Origin: Herbiconiux moechotypicola
GTDB lineage: Bacteria; Actinomycetota; Actinomycetes; Actinomycetales; Microbacteriaceae
Length of the DNA: 64,000 bases
NCBI RefSeq assembly: GCF_024979255.1
Contig: NZ_JANLCN010000003.1
Coordinates: forward strand, 248,001 to 312,000
Direction: 5' to 3'
This document shows positions 26,014 to 35,582 of the stretch, in pieces. Positions within the stretch are counted from its first letter, which is position 1; every line of letters begins with the position of its first letter. A model generated the notes under the pieces. That model saw only the letters and a program-made list of their open reading frames with translations, ran no database searches and had not been told where the DNA came from. The translations under genes were made by a program, and so were the position numbers.

Positions 26014-29000
26014 GACAGGCCGTACCGGAGGGTGATGATCTGGAAGGGACGGAGCTGCAGGTTGACCCGGTTCAGCCCACCGTCGAGCGGCTGCGCATCC
26101 AGCGGACGCTCGAGCAGATCGACGACCTGCACCCGCTGTACTGCGGCATCGGTCTCGACGACGGTCGACCGCCGGCCACCGCTCGATTCGAACAGTCGCA
26201 CGATCAGGTCGCCGCTGCGGTCCTCGGCCGGTTTCACCGTCTCGATGCGCACGGCCGGATCGCTCGACCGCACCAGTGGGGCGATCTCGCGCCCACCGGC
26301 GACCTCGCGAAGGGCACGGTCGAGGCGGTGGCCCTCCTCCGCCGCGTCGGCGAGGGAGGCGCCCGGCCGGAGCGCGAACCGGAGCGTGTGCCGTCCCTGA
26401 TCGGACTCGGGGTCGGGGAAGGTGGGGGCCCGCAGCACCGACAGTCCGACCGAGGTCGTGGTTCCGCCGTCGGCTCGCGTGTCGCGGGTGACCGAGTGTC
26501 CGAAGGTCGAGTCGTTCGCGATCGCGATCGCGTAGCCCTCTTCGCCGAGCCGGATCCAGCGGTGGGCGACGAACTCGAACCGGGCCTCGTCCCAGGAGGT
26601 GTTCGTGTGGGTCGGGCGGTCGAGGTGCCCGAACTGGATCTCGGAGGTCGAGCGGTCGGCGTGCACGTCGAGGGGGATGACGAGCTTCAGCAGCTTGTGC
26701 CGCTCGTGCCAGTCCACGTCGAGCGTGATGTCGACGGCGTCGCGCCCCGGCCCCAGTGAGATCGTCTGCACGATGGTCGTCGCACCGACGCGGCGCGTGG
26801 CCTCGACGACGGCGACGCCGTCGCGGACCGACGCCGAGACCTCCTCCGCCGTGTCGAGGTCGACCGCGGAGGTGCGGTAGTGCCGATCGAGGTCCCAGGC
26901 GTCCCACTTGTCGGGCACGTCGCGATGGAGCCGCAGGAGGGCCACGCGTTCCCCCGGAGCCACGGCCTCGCGGCCTGACGCGTCGCACACCGAGCGCACG
27001 AGGCCGTCGGCGTCGACCGCCACGCGCATCCGACCGTTCTCCAGGATCCATCCACCGGGCCCGCCGCTCTCGCCCGGCCAGGGGCGGATCGTCACCCCCG
27101 GCGACGCGGGCGACGACGACGGCGACGACCACGACGCGATCGCACCCGCCGCGACCCCCTCCAGCGCGACCGACGCCGAATTCGCGACGAGACGCTGCTC
27201 GCCCTCGCCGGCGAGGGCGCCGAGCGCCGCCCGCACGATCTCCTCGAGTTCCCCCGCGAGCCGCGCGTGATCCGCCTCCGCCTCGCGGTGCACCCACGCG
27301 ATCGAGCTCCCCGGCAGGATGTCGTGGAACTGCAGCAGCAGCGTCCTCCGCCAGATCCGCTCGAGCTCGTCGTAGGGGTACGGCCGCCCGAGCGTGACCG
27401 AAGCGGTGGTCGACCACAGCTCGGCCTCGCGCAGGAGCCGCTCGAGCCGGCGGTTCCCCTGCTTCGTGCGCAGCTGGCTGGTGAGCGTTCCCCGATGGAG
27501 TTCGAGGTACATCTCCCCCGACCACACGGGCAGCTCGTCGCGCTCGGCCCTGGCCGCCTCGAAGAACTCGCGCGGGGTTCCCAGCCGCACCCTCGGCGAA
27601 CCGTCGAGGTCGGCCTGCCGGTGCGCCGACGCCACCATCTCGCGGGTCGGGCCGCCTCCGCCGTCGCCCCAGCCGAACGGCGCGAGCGAGACCGAACCCG
27701 CACCGTGGTCGCGGTAGGTGCGCTGCGCGTGGGCGAGCTCGGCGGGCGAGAGCTCGGCGTTGTAGGTGTCGATGGGCGGGAAGTGGGTGAACACCCGGGT
27801 GCCGTCGATGCCCTCCCACCAGAAGGTGTGGTGCGGCATGGCGTTGGACTGGTTCCACGAGATCTTCTGCGTCATGAACCAGTCCGAGCCCGACAACCGG
27901 ATGATCTGCGGCAGCGACGCGGTGTAGCCGAAGGTGTCGGGGAGCCACACCTCGGTCGTCTCCACCCCGAACTCCTCGAGGAAGAACCGCTTCCCGTGCA
28001 CGAGCTGCCGCACGGTCGACTCGCCTCCGGGCAGGTTGGTGTCGGGTTCGACCCACTGCCCACCGACGAGCACGAACTGCCCGGTGGCGACCTTCTCGCG
28101 GATGCGCGCGAAGAGCTCGGGGTAGCTCTCCTTCACCCACGCGAGCTGCTGCGCCGACGAGCACGAGAAACGGAAGTCGGGATGCTCGTCCATCAACGCC
28201 ACGACGTTCGAGAAGGTGCGGGCGCACTTGCGCACCGTCTCCCGCACCGGCCAGAGCCACGCGCTGTCGATGTGCGCGTGGCCCGTCGCCACGACGGTGT
28301 GCGCGCTCGCGGCGGCGGGTGCGGCGAGCGCCGGCGCCAGTGCTGCGCGGGCGGCGGTGACGGTGGCGCCGACTGAATCGGGGTCGACGACGTCGAGCAT
28401 CCGGTCCAGCGCCGTCCACAGCTGGGCCGAGCGGGGGTCCTCGGCGGAGAGCTGTTCGGCGAGGCCGCGGGCGACGCCGATGTCCTGCAGCAGGTTCCAG
28501 ACCTCTCGGTCGACGAGAGCGAGCTCCAGCCGTCGGAGGCGGTAGAGCGGCTCGGATCCGGCCGTCGCCTTGTCGCCGAGGGGCGTCGTGCGCCAGTGCG
28601 ACTCGGGCGGGATGCCGGGGTTCGCGGCGAGCTCGAGGAAGAGATCCACGACGCCGCCGGAGTCGACGGGCAGGTGGGAGTTCCGGGGCGACACGCCTTT
28701 GACGATCGTGCCGTCGGGCCGGAAGGCGAGTCCCTCCGCCTGGAACCCCGGCGCGAGCCCGTCGAAGCCGAGATCGATGCTCACCTCGGCACTATGGCGC
28801 TCGTCGATCGCCCAGTCGCCCGGCACGGTGCCCTGCACCCGCAACCACAGCGTGCTCCAGGGTCTGCCCCACGGCGAGCCGACCGCGAACGGCTCGAAGC
28901 GCTGCCGCTGCGCCACGCCGAAGGGCACCGGCTCGTCGGGCACCTCCCAGCTCGCGAGCGCGAGGGGTGCGGTGCGCGTGTGCAGGGATGCGCGCAGGCT

Positions 29001-29054
29001 CTCGTCGACGAAGCGCGTGAGGCGGTCGCCGGTACGGCGGGGGTCGGAATGCAC
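26010..29054 (-). CDS. Alpha-mannosidase, glycoside hydrolase family 38
   Basis: A cytoplasmic protein of 1014 residues, the usual GH38 length. The zinc motif GHAHID is at 258-263, the catalytic nucleophile lies in LPDTFGY (Asp373), and a GWGDGGGGP segment follows. The C-terminal beta-rich domains are complete. GTG 29054 was chosen because upstream codons lie in the GH3 gene; 16 bases separate the genes. It would remove alpha-linked mannose from imported oligosaccharides, such as the inner side-chain mannose of xanthan. Confidence 0.93.
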   Translation of the reverse strand: MHSDPRRTGDRLTRFVDESLRASLHTRTAPLALASWEVPDEPVPFGVAQRQRFEPFAVGSPWGRPWSTLWLRVQGTVPGDWAIDERHSAEVSIDLGFDGLAPGFQAEGLAFRPDGTIVKGVSPRNSHLPVDSGGVVDLFLELAANPGIPPESHWRTTPLGDKATAGSEPLYRLRRLELALVDREVWNLLQDIGVARGLAEQLSAEDPRSAQLWTALDRMLDVVDPDSVGATVTAARAALAPALAAPAAASAHTVVATGHAHIDSAWLWPVRETVRKCARTFSNVVALMDEHPDFRFSCSSAQQLAWVKESYPELFARIREKVATGQFVLVGGQWVEPDTNLPGGESTVRQLVHGKRFFLEEFGVETTEVWLPDTFGYTASLPQIIRLSGSDWFMTQKISWNQSNAMPHHTFWWEGIDGTRVFTHFPPIDTYNAELSPAELAHAQRTYRDHGAGSVSLAPFGWGDGGGGPTREMVASAHRQADLDGSPRVRLGTPREFFEAARAERDELPVWSGEMYLELHRGTLTSQLRTKQGNRRLERLLREAELWSTTASVTLGRPYPYDELERIWRRTLLLQFHDILPGSSIAWVHREAEADHARLAGELEEIVRAALGALAGEGEQRLVANSASVALEGVAAGAIASWSSPSSSPASPGVTIRPWPGESGGPGGWILENGRMRVAVDADGLVRSVCDASGREAVAPGERVALLRLHRDVPDKWDAWDLDRHYRTSAVDLDTAEEVSASVRDGVAVVEATRRVGATTIVQTISLGPGRDAVDITLDVDWHERHKLLKLVIPLDVHADRSTSEIQFGHLDRPTHTNTSWDEARFEFVAHRWIRLGEEGYAIAIANDSTFGHSVTRDTRADGGTTTSVGLSVLRAPTFPDPESDQGRHTLRFALRPGASLADAAEEGHRLDRALREVAGGREIAPLVRSSDPAVRIETVKPAEDRSGDLIVRLFESSGGRRSTVVETDAAVQRVQVVDLLERPLDAQPLDGGLNRVNLQLRPFQIITLRYGLS

Positions 29055-29070
29055 GGTGGGGCCTCGATGG

Positions 29071-30957
29071 TCAGTGTGCGGCGGCGGCCGGTCGGGCCGG
29101 TTCGACGGCGACGGGATGCGCGAATCCGACCGGGAAGACCGGATCGGCGGTGTCGTTGGGCACGTCCTCGTGGGAGCGGCGCACCGCATCCATCGAGCGG
29201 GGGATCTCGAACGGAAGCCGGCCCCGCGCGACGACTCCCCCGGTGAGGGTCTCGATCAGCGCCGCATCGCTCGTGCCGAAAGTGGCCACCACGACCGACG
29301 AGAACGGGAGGAGCGGGGTGAGTATCGCCGGCCGGTCGAGCGCGACGTCGAGCACGAGCGGAACCCGCGCGGCGATGCTCGAGAGCCTGGCCACGAGACC
29401 GGGCCGGAACTCGAGCGATCCCTGGCGGAACCTCGATTCGAACAGCAGGTCGTCGCGCGGGTCGAAGGGCGCCGCGATGCGCACGACGGCGAGGTCGGCC
29501 TCCTCCGGCCGGTCCACGACGACGCCCAGGGCGCCGGACACGACCGGGTCGATCCCCTCGACGTAGACGCGCCGGTCGTCCGACCGGGCGATCGGGAGCA
29601 GCGGGTCGCCGTCGGGCCCGGAGTCCTTGAGGATCGTGACCGCCTGCGCCTGAGCCCGGAAACCGGCCGCGCGGTGCTCCGGGCGGCCCACCACGTCCTC
29701 CGCGGCGTCCTCGTCGACGAAGGGGTCGTCGAACAGTCCCAGCCGGAACTTGAGTTCGAGCACGCGCCTCGCCGACTCGTCGATCCGCGCCTCGCTCACA
29801 CGTCCCGCGCGCACGAGGACGATCAGCAGGTCGACGCACTCCTCTCCGCCGAACTGGTCGCATCCCGCATCCAGCACCGCGACCAGCCGTTCCGCCGGGT
29901 CGAGGTGCTCGACCCCCCACGCCTTCGCGGGGAGCACCTGCCCCTGCGCGACGTTGTCGTTCACGAGCTCCCAGTCCGTGACGACCACGCCGTCGAACCC
30001 GAGCTCCTCCCGCAGCAGCCCGGTCACGATCTGCCGGTTGTAGCCGAACCCCACCTCCTCGATCGGAAGGCCGTCGCGCTCGAGCCCGATGGGCATCCCG
30101 TAGTACGGCATCATGCCGGCGACGCCCGCCGTGATCGCCGCCCGGAACGGCTCGAGGTGCAGCTCGAACGCCCCGCCCGGGTAGACCTGCTCACGTCCGT
30201 AGGGGAAGTGCGCATCCTCGCCGTCTTCCTGCGGCCCGGCCCCCGGGAAGTGCTTCGCCACGCACGCGACCGAACCGCTGCCGAGCGAGGCGCCTTGGAA
30301 TCCCTCGAGATAGGCGATGAGCGCGCGCGAGGTGCGCTCGGGATCGGAACCGAAGGTGTGCAGCTGGCGGCCCCAACGCGGTTCGGTCGCCAGGTCGATC
30401 TGGGGATGCAGCGCCATGCGGATGCCGACGGCCAGGTACTCCCGGCGAGCGATGTCGGCGAACTCGCGGATGTCGTCGTCGCTCAATGCAGCCAGCCCCA
30501 GGGGCTCCGGCCACTGCGAGAACGATCCCGCGGCGAAGGAGGTGCCCTCGTTCTCGAAGAAGCCGTGACGCGGGTCGGTGCTGATCGTCACCGGAATGCC
30601 GTGCGGCGTCTGCGCGGCGAGACGCTGCAGGGCGTTGGCCCATCGTGCGGCGTCGCGCGCCCGGCCGAGGGCGTGCACGTTGAAGTGGTTCAGGTGTTTG
30701 CCGAGCACCACGGTGCTCGTCGGCGATTTGCTCAGCGCGCCAGGTGTCTCCAGCAGCGTCCCGTCCGGTCCGGCCTCGATCACCGTATGGAAGAGGAGTC
30801 CCGCCTTCTCCTCGAGGCTCAGCCTCGTGAGGAGGTCGGCGGTGCGTTCCTCGGGGGTCAGGCGAGGGTCCTCGTAGGGGTCGAGCCGCCCGTTGCCGTT
30901 GAGGTCGCGCCAGACGAGGTCGACGGATGCGGGTGGAGCGGTGGGATGTGCGGGCAC
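29071..30957 (-). CDS. Glycoside hydrolase family 3 (probable beta-glucosidase)
   Basis: A protein of 628 residues beginning with GTG. There is no signal peptide, so it is probably cytoplasmic. KHFPG is at 235-239 and the nucleophile is Asp328 in GVVVTDWE. The N-terminus has a calcium-loop-like DLNGNGRLDPYED at 18-30, common in this GH3 branch. The C-terminal domain is shorter than in large secreted beta-glucosidases. Beside GH38 and the importer it should split beta-glucosides from the backbone after side-chain removal. Confidence 0.9.
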   Translation of the reverse strand: MPAHPTAPPASVDLVWRDLNGNGRLDPYEDPRLTPEERTADLLTRLSLEEKAGLLFHTVIEAGPDGTLLETPGALSKSPTSTVVLGKHLNHFNVHALGRARDAARWANALQRLAAQTPHGIPVTISTDPRHGFFENEGTSFAAGSFSQWPEPLGLAALSDDDIREFADIARREYLAVGIRMALHPQIDLATEPRWGRQLHTFGSDPERTSRALIAYLEGFQGASLGSGSVACVAKHFPGAGPQEDGEDAHFPYGREQVYPGGAFELHLEPFRAAITAGVAGMMPYYGMPIGLERDGLPIEEVGFGYNRQIVTGLLREELGFDGVVVTDWELVNDNVAQGQVLPAKAWGVEHLDPAERLVAVLDAGCDQFGGEECVDLLIVLVRAGRVSEARIDESARRVLELKFRLGLFDDPFVDEDAAEDVVGRPEHRAAGFRAQAQAVTILKDSGPDGDPLLPIARSDDRRVYVEGIDPVVSGALGVVVDRPEEADLAVVRIAAPFDPRDDLLFESRFRQGSLEFRPGLVARLSSIAARVPLVLDVALDRPAILTPLLPFSSVVVATFGTSDAALIETLTGGVVARGRLPFEIPRSMDAVRRSHEDVPNDTADPVFPVGFAHPVAVEPARPAAAAH

Positions 30958-30988
30958 GGCGGAGCGGTCCTTTCGAGGTCGAGCGAGG

Positions 30989-31912
30989 TCAGCCCTTGAG
31001 GCCGGTGAATCCGATCCCGCGCACGATCGAGCGCTGGAACACGAGGAAGATGAGGATGGGTGGGATGCTCGCGATCAGCATCCCGGCGATCAGATAGGCG
31101 GGATCGGTCGCCTGGGCGAGACGCGGAAGCGCCACGGCGAGCGGCTGCGTGGTCGGGTCGGTCAGCACGATCAGCGGCCAGAGGAACTCCTTCCAGGCCG
31201 TCATGATCGACAGCAGCGACACCACGGCGAGGATGGGACGCGACATCGGGAGAACGATGCGCCAGAAGATCGTCCACCACCCGGCTCCGTCGAGCTGGGC
31301 GGCCTCGAACAGCTCGCGCGGGATCTCCTCGAAGAACTGCTTGACCAGCAGGATCGTGAAGGCGTTCGCGCCGGCGGGCAACCACACCGCCCACGGGGTG
31401 TCGGTGAGACCGATCCCGAGCAACGGCAGGTCGAGCACGGTCAGGTAGAGGGCGATGAGCGTCACCGTCGCGGGCACGAACAGGGTCACGAGGATGGCGC
31501 CGTAGACGATCCTCCCGTACCAGGGTCGGATGACCGCCAGCGCGTATCCGGCGGTGGCGGAGACCAGCAGCTGCACCGCCCACGAACCCCCTACGAGCAC
31601 CACGGTGTTGCCGAGGTAGTGGCCGATGTCGAGCAGGTTCCACGCGGTCGGGATGTTCTCCCAGCGTGCGGGCTCGGGAATCAGGCTGAGGGGCCGTTGC
31701 ACGAGGTCGGTCGTGGTCGAGATCGCGGCGCGGATCATCCACACCACCGGGATGGCTCCGAAGGCGATGAGGCCGGCGAACAGGGCGACATGCATCGCAC
31801 GCCAGCCGACGAAGATGCGCGGCCGGCGCCAGTCGAACGAGGAGAGCAGTCCGCGCTCGCGGACCGGAGACGACCGGCGGCGGGTGCGGCGGGCTGAGGC
31901 GGTGGCGGTCAT
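30989..31912 (-). CDS. Carbohydrate ABC transporter permease (MalG type)
   Basis: A protein of 307 residues with six hydrophobic segments. The cytoplasmic EAA loop is ELFEAAQLDGAGWWTIFWRIVLP, shown here by its core EAAQLDGAGWW. The N-terminus is Arg-rich. It overlaps the upstream permease by ATGA, and a 31-base gap leads to GH3. With the MalF-type partner it forms the channel for oligosaccharide import (CUT1 family). No ATPase gene is in the locus, so a shared MsmK/UgpC-type ATPase encoded elsewhere must be used. Confidence 0.92.
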   Translation of the reverse strand: MTATASARRTRRRSSPVRERGLLSSFDWRRPRIFVGWRAMHVALFAGLIAFGAIPVVWMIRAAISTTTDLVQRPLSLIPEPARWENIPTAWNLLDIGHYLGNTVVLVGGSWAVQLLVSATAGYALAVIRPWYGRIVYGAILVTLFVPATVTLIALYLTVLDLPLLGIGLTDTPWAVWLPAGANAFTILLVKQFFEEIPRELFEAAQLDGAGWWTIFWRIVLPMSRPILAVVSLLSIMTAWKEFLWPLIVLTDPTTQPLAVALPRLAQATDPAYLIAGMLIASIPPILIFLVFQRSIVRGIGFTGLKG

Positions 31913-32904
31913 CGCGAGCTCCACGATCTGGTGAGCCTCAGATAGATCGCCGAGACGATGATGAGCACGACCGCGAGCAGCACGCTGAGCGCCGTCGCGA
32001 CCCCGTAGTCGCCGAACAGGAAGGCGTAGCGGTAGATCATCAGCAGGATGGTGACCGTGGCGTTGGCAGGGCCGCCATCGGTCATGACATAGGGCTCGGT
32101 GAACACCTGGATGGCTCCGATGATCTGGAGCAGCAGCAGAACCAGGATGACGCCGCGCAGCTGGGGCAGGGTGACGTAGCGCACCCGCTGCCAGACCGAG
32201 GCGCCGTCGAGCTCGGCGGCCTCGTACAGCTCGGTGCTCACCCCGGCGAGGGCGGCCAGGTAGATGAGGATGGCGGTGCCGGCGCCCGACCAGGTGGCCA
32301 CGATGACGAGGCTCGGCATGGCCAGCTCGGGCGACTGGAGCCACGGGAGCGGACCGATGCCGACCAGCGCGAGGAGCGAGTTCACGACCCCGGTCTCGCC
32401 GGGGCTGTAGAACACCTTCCACAGCAGCACCGCGACCACGGGTGGAATGACCACCGGCAGGTAGGCGAGCACCCGGGCCAGCGTGCCGCCGCGCCGGAGC
32501 TCGGAGAGGAGCACGGCGCACAGCAGCGGCACCGGTAGCCCGATGGCCAGGGAGAGCACCGTGAACCACAGCGTGTTGAGGGCGGCCTTGGGCAGCAGCG
32601 GGTCGGCGAAGAGCACCTCGAAGTTGCGCAGCCCTACCCACTCGGCGGGGTCGACCAGGTTCGTCTGCTGGAACGCGAGCACGGTGCTCTGCAGGATCGG
32701 CCACCAGGCGAAATAGCCGAAGGTCACGAGGGCCGGGAGGAGGAACAGCAGCGCGGCGATCGCGGCGCGGCGGCGTTGAGGGCTGCGGCGTCCGCGCCGG
32801 CGCCGCTGCCGCTGCCGCTCGCGCTCGGCCGCGGTCTCGGCGGCCGCCGCCTGGGCGGTGCGGTCCAGGTCCGCACCGCCCAGGCGTTCGGGGGCGATCG
32901 TCAT
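31909..32904 (-). CDS. Carbohydrate ABC transporter permease (MalF type)
   Basis: A protein of 331 residues with a long charged cytoplasmic N-terminus (Arg/Gln-rich, about residues 25-48) followed by six membrane segments. The EAA loop core ELYEAAELDGASVWQ is present, and TEPYVMTDGGPANAT is the conserved CUT1 stretch. ATGA overlaps at both ends tie it to the binding protein and second permease. ATG 32904 is supported by this coupling. Confidence 0.92.
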   Translation of the reverse strand: MTIAPERLGGADLDRTAQAAAAETAAERERQRQRRRRGRRSPQRRRAAIAALLFLLPALVTFGYFAWWPILQSTVLAFQQTNLVDPAEWVGLRNFEVLFADPLLPKAALNTLWFTVLSLAIGLPVPLLCAVLLSELRRGGTLARVLAYLPVVIPPVVAVLLWKVFYSPGETGVVNSLLALVGIGPLPWLQSPELAMPSLVIVATWSGAGTAILIYLAALAGVSTELYEAAELDGASVWQRVRYVTLPQLRGVILVLLLLQIIGAIQVFTEPYVMTDGGPANATVTILLMIYRYAFLFGDYGVATALSVLLAVVLIIVSAIYLRLTRSWSSR

Positions 32905-34283
32905 GACGCGTGCTGCGCCAGGATCGCGTTGACGCGGGACTCCGCGTCGGCGAGGAGGGCGTCGATGTCCGCGTTCGGATCGGTGAGGACCGCCTGCACC
33001 AGCGGGTCGAGCGCCGCGTAGATCTCCTGAGAGGCGACCTCGGGCTCCGGCACGTACTCGAAGGCTCCGAGCGAGGCGACGTAGGGGGCGAAGTTGTCGA
33101 CCGGCACGTTCACGAACTCGTCGATCGCGTCGCGGTAGGCCGCGTACGCCTCGTCGCTGAAGATCGGGGCGACCGGAACACCGACCGGCAGGCCGTCGGC
33201 GGCCGACGCCTCCGCCGTCTCGGCCGCGACCTCGAGGTCGTAGTTCGGCCGCAGCGCACGCCAGTCGATCCACTTCACGGCGGCCTCCTTCTCGGCCTCC
33301 GTCGCCTGGGCGTTCACCATCAGCACCGTGGCGCCGGCGAGCGTGGAATCCGCGCCGCCCTGCGGCATGGGGCCGGCACCGAAGGCGTCGGGGTCGCCGC
33401 CCGCGGCGATGTAGTTCGGGTAGACGTCCGGCGGAGCGGAGACCCACATGCCCACGTTGCCCGCGGTGAACTCGGCCACCAGGTCCTCCTGCTTGCCGAG
33501 CACGTTGTCGCCCAGCGAGTCGTCCTCCCAGCGCATCGCCTTCCACAGCTCGAGCACCTCGCGGGCGTCGTCGTCGTTGAACGCCGCCGTCCAGTTCCCG
33601 CTCGCGTCCTGCTCGATGATGCGGCCGCCGTGCGTGTAGTCGTACCCCGTGAGGTGCCAGCCGCCGCTGTTGTTCGTCGTGATCTCGCCGAAGCCGGTCT
33701 TGCCGGTGGTCTCGGCGATCTGTGCGGCGTACTCGCGCACCTCGTCCCACGTCTCCGGCGGGCTGTCGGGATCGAGACCCGCCTGCTCGAAGAGATCGCG
33801 GTTGTAGACGAGACCGAAGGCGTAGCTCTTCTCGGGGATGCCGTAGACGGCGCCGTCGCGCTCCAGGAACTGCATCACTCGCGGGTTGAGGTCGTCGAAG
33901 CTCTCGAGCTCGGCCGCCACGTCGGAGATGTCGGCCACCTGACCGCGCTCGATGAGCGCCGGGGGCTCGGTGAGCGGCACCCGCAGGAGCGTGGGCGCGT
34001 TCCCGCCCGCGAGCCGGGTGGCGAAGGTCTTGGCGTCCCACGGCACGTCGGACGCCTCGATGGTGATGTTCGGGTTCGCCTCCTCGAACTCCGCGACCTG
34101 GCGCTCGAAGAGCTCCACCGCTGCGGTGTTGGTGGCCGCGGGCTTGCCCATGATCGTGATGGTGACCGGCTCGTCGCCGGCCTCGGTCGGCGCGTCGCTC
34201 GAACCGCTGGTGCAGGCGACGGTGCCTGCGAGCAGCGGGAGCACGACGAGCGCGGCGAGGGCGCTCCGGGTGCGTCGATGCAT
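32901..34283 (-). CDS. Extracellular oligosaccharide-binding lipoprotein
   Basis: A protein of 460 residues, first gene of the operon. The signal ends in TVAC at about residue 24, a slightly weak lipobox. The two-lobe COG1653 pattern is clear, with FEEANPNITIEASDVPWD, VYGIPEKSYAFGLVYNRDLFEQAGL and FTAGNVGMWVSAPPDVYP. It delivers oligosaccharides made by the secreted lyase and GH9 enzyme to the permeases. A GTTTGCAAGCTT element lies about 120 bases upstream, so the locus regulator may control it. Confidence 0.92.
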   Translation of the reverse strand: MHRRTRSALAALVVLPLLAGTVACTSGSSDAPTEAGDEPVTITIMGKPAATNTAAVELFERQVAEFEEANPNITIEASDVPWDAKTFATRLAGGNAPTLLRVPLTEPPALIERGQVADISDVAAELESFDDLNPRVMQFLERDGAVYGIPEKSYAFGLVYNRDLFEQAGLDPDSPPETWDEVREYAAQIAETTGKTGFGEITTNNSGGWHLTGYDYTHGGRIIEQDASGNWTAAFNDDDAREVLELWKAMRWEDDSLGDNVLGKQEDLVAEFTAGNVGMWVSAPPDVYPNYIAAGGDPDAFGAGPMPQGGADSTLAGATVLMVNAQATEAEKEAAVKWIDWRALRPNYDLEVAAETAEASAADGLPVGVPVAPIFSDEAYAAYRDAIDEFVNVPVDNFAPYVASLGAFEYVPEPEVASQEIYAALDPLVQAVLTDPNADIDALLADAESRVNAILAQHAS

Positions 34284-34404
34284 GATTCCTCCGTTCGGCG
34301 CGGTGGCCTGCTGCTACCGCGATGGTCGCCGACGAGGCCGGATTCCGGAGGTTCCGGTCAACACCGCGTCGTGCGTCTCGCCCAGTATGCAGACCCTCTG
34401 AACA

Positions 34405-34423
34405 GTTTGCAAGCTTTGCGATC
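34405..34423. promoter_or_regulatory. Candidate operator shared with the GH9/regulator promoter
   Basis: GTTTGCAAGCTTTGCGATC matches GTTTGTAAACTTAATGAGC at 38515-38533 at 13 of 19 positions. It lies in the AT-rich divergent region between the binding-protein gene and the dehydrogenase gene. Further TTTGCAA and AAGTTTG fragments lie nearby. Control by the DeoR/LacI-type regulator is inferred from this sharing. Confidence 0.45.
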
Positions 34424-34485
34424 ATTTCTTTGCAATCTGGTTTCTAACTTGTGAAGTTTGTGCGGACTGTGCTCTCATTGCTGAC

Positions 34486-35526
34486 ATGGCACAGCTCAGC
34501 GCAGACCGTGTGGATGCGGATCGCCCGTCCGCCCTGCTCCTGATGAATGCGCGGGCGTTCGGCGATCTCTTCGACCCCGACCGCCTCAGCCGGCTGCACG
34601 GCCTGGTCGCGCTCGGCGATCCCGTGCGCCTCGACGACCTGCGAGGCCCCGACGCCGTCGCGCGCCTCGCGAGCACCGAGATCCTGGTCACGGGATGGGG
34701 TTCGCCGGTGCTGGGCCCCGACGTGCTGGCCGCAGCCCCCGGGCTGCGCGCGGTCATCCACACCGGAGGATCGGTGAAGCAGCACGTCTCCCCCGCGTTC
34801 TGGGATCGCGGCATCCTGGTCACCAGCGCCGCCGACGCCAACGCGATCCCCGTCGCCGAGTTCACGCTCGCCACGATCCTCCTCGAAGGAAAGCGCGTGG
34901 CCAGCTACGTGGAGGGCTACCGGCGTCATCGCGAGGTCGGCGGGGTGTGGCGCGACGCCATCCCCTCGGCCGTCAACTTCGGCGGCACCGTGGGCATCAT
35001 CGGACTGTCCCGCGTGGGCCGGCGGGTCGCGGAGCTCCTGCGCCCGTTCGGGCTCGAGGTGCTGGTGGCCGACCCGCACGCCCGCCACGCCGACGCCTCT
35101 GCCGTGGGCGCACGCCTCGTCGAGCTCGATTCGATGCTCGCGGCGAGCGACATCGTCAGCATCCACGCCCCCGAGCTGCCCGACACCCGGCACCTGCTCG
35201 ACGCCCGGCGGATCGCGCTCCTGCGCCCGCACGCGGTGCTCATCAACACGGCGCGAGGCTCGCTCGTCGACACCGAGGCCCTCATCCGGCGCTGCCGTCT
35301 CGGCACCCTCCGGGCGATCCTCGACGTGACCGACCCGGAGCCCCTCCCGGCCGACTCGGTGCTGTTCGACACACCGGGGATCGTGCTCAGCCCGCACATC
35401 GCCGGCGCGATGCACGCGGAGACCGGCCGGCTGGCCGACTCCGCGCTCGACGAGATCGAGCGGCTGTGCCGGGGACTCCCGCCGGTGCACCGCGTCGAGG
35501 GCGAGTCGCTCGGCATCATCGCCTGA
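34486..35526 (+). CDS. D-2-hydroxyacid dehydrogenase
   Basis: A protein of 346 residues of the phosphoglycerate dehydrogenase superfamily. Catalytic Arg (NTARGSLVD), Glu (DVTDPEPL) and His (SPHIAGA) are present. The nucleotide loop is GLSRVG at 173-178, with Ser in place of the usual second Gly (GLGRIG). Divergent from the importer operon and apparently under the same AT-rich control region, it probably reduces or oxidises a keto acid from the polysaccharide pathway, such as one derived from uronate. The substrate is unknown. Confidence 0.85.
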   Translation: MAQLSADRVDADRPSALLLMNARAFGDLFDPDRLSRLHGLVALGDPVRLDDLRGPDAVARLASTEILVTGWGSPVLGPDVLAAAPGLRAVIHTGGSVKQHVSPAFWDRGILVTSAADANAIPVAEFTLATILLEGKRVASYVEGYRRHREVGGVWRDAIPSAVNFGGTVGIIGLSRVGRRVAELLRPFGLEVLVADPHARHADASAVGARLVELDSMLAASDIVSIHAPELPDTRHLLDARRIALLRPHAVLINTARGSLVDTEALIRRCRLGTLRAILDVTDPEPLPADSVLFDTPGIVLSPHIAGAMHAETGRLADSALDEIERLCRGLPPVHRVEGESLGIIA

Positions 35527-35533
35527 CGAACGG

Positions 35534-35572
35534 ATGCGGTGGGGAGCGGCTCGCCGTCGCTCCCCACCGCAT
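35534..35572. terminator. Strong bidirectional hairpin terminator
   Basis: ATGCGGTGGGGAGCG (35534-35548) and CGCTCCCCACCGCAT (35558-35572) form a perfect 15-bp stem with a 9-base loop. It lies between the stops of the convergent dehydrogenase and GH9 genes. There is no clear U-tract, as is common in high-G+C bacteria. Confidence 0.75.
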
Positions 35573-35582
35573 GCCGCCCGGG

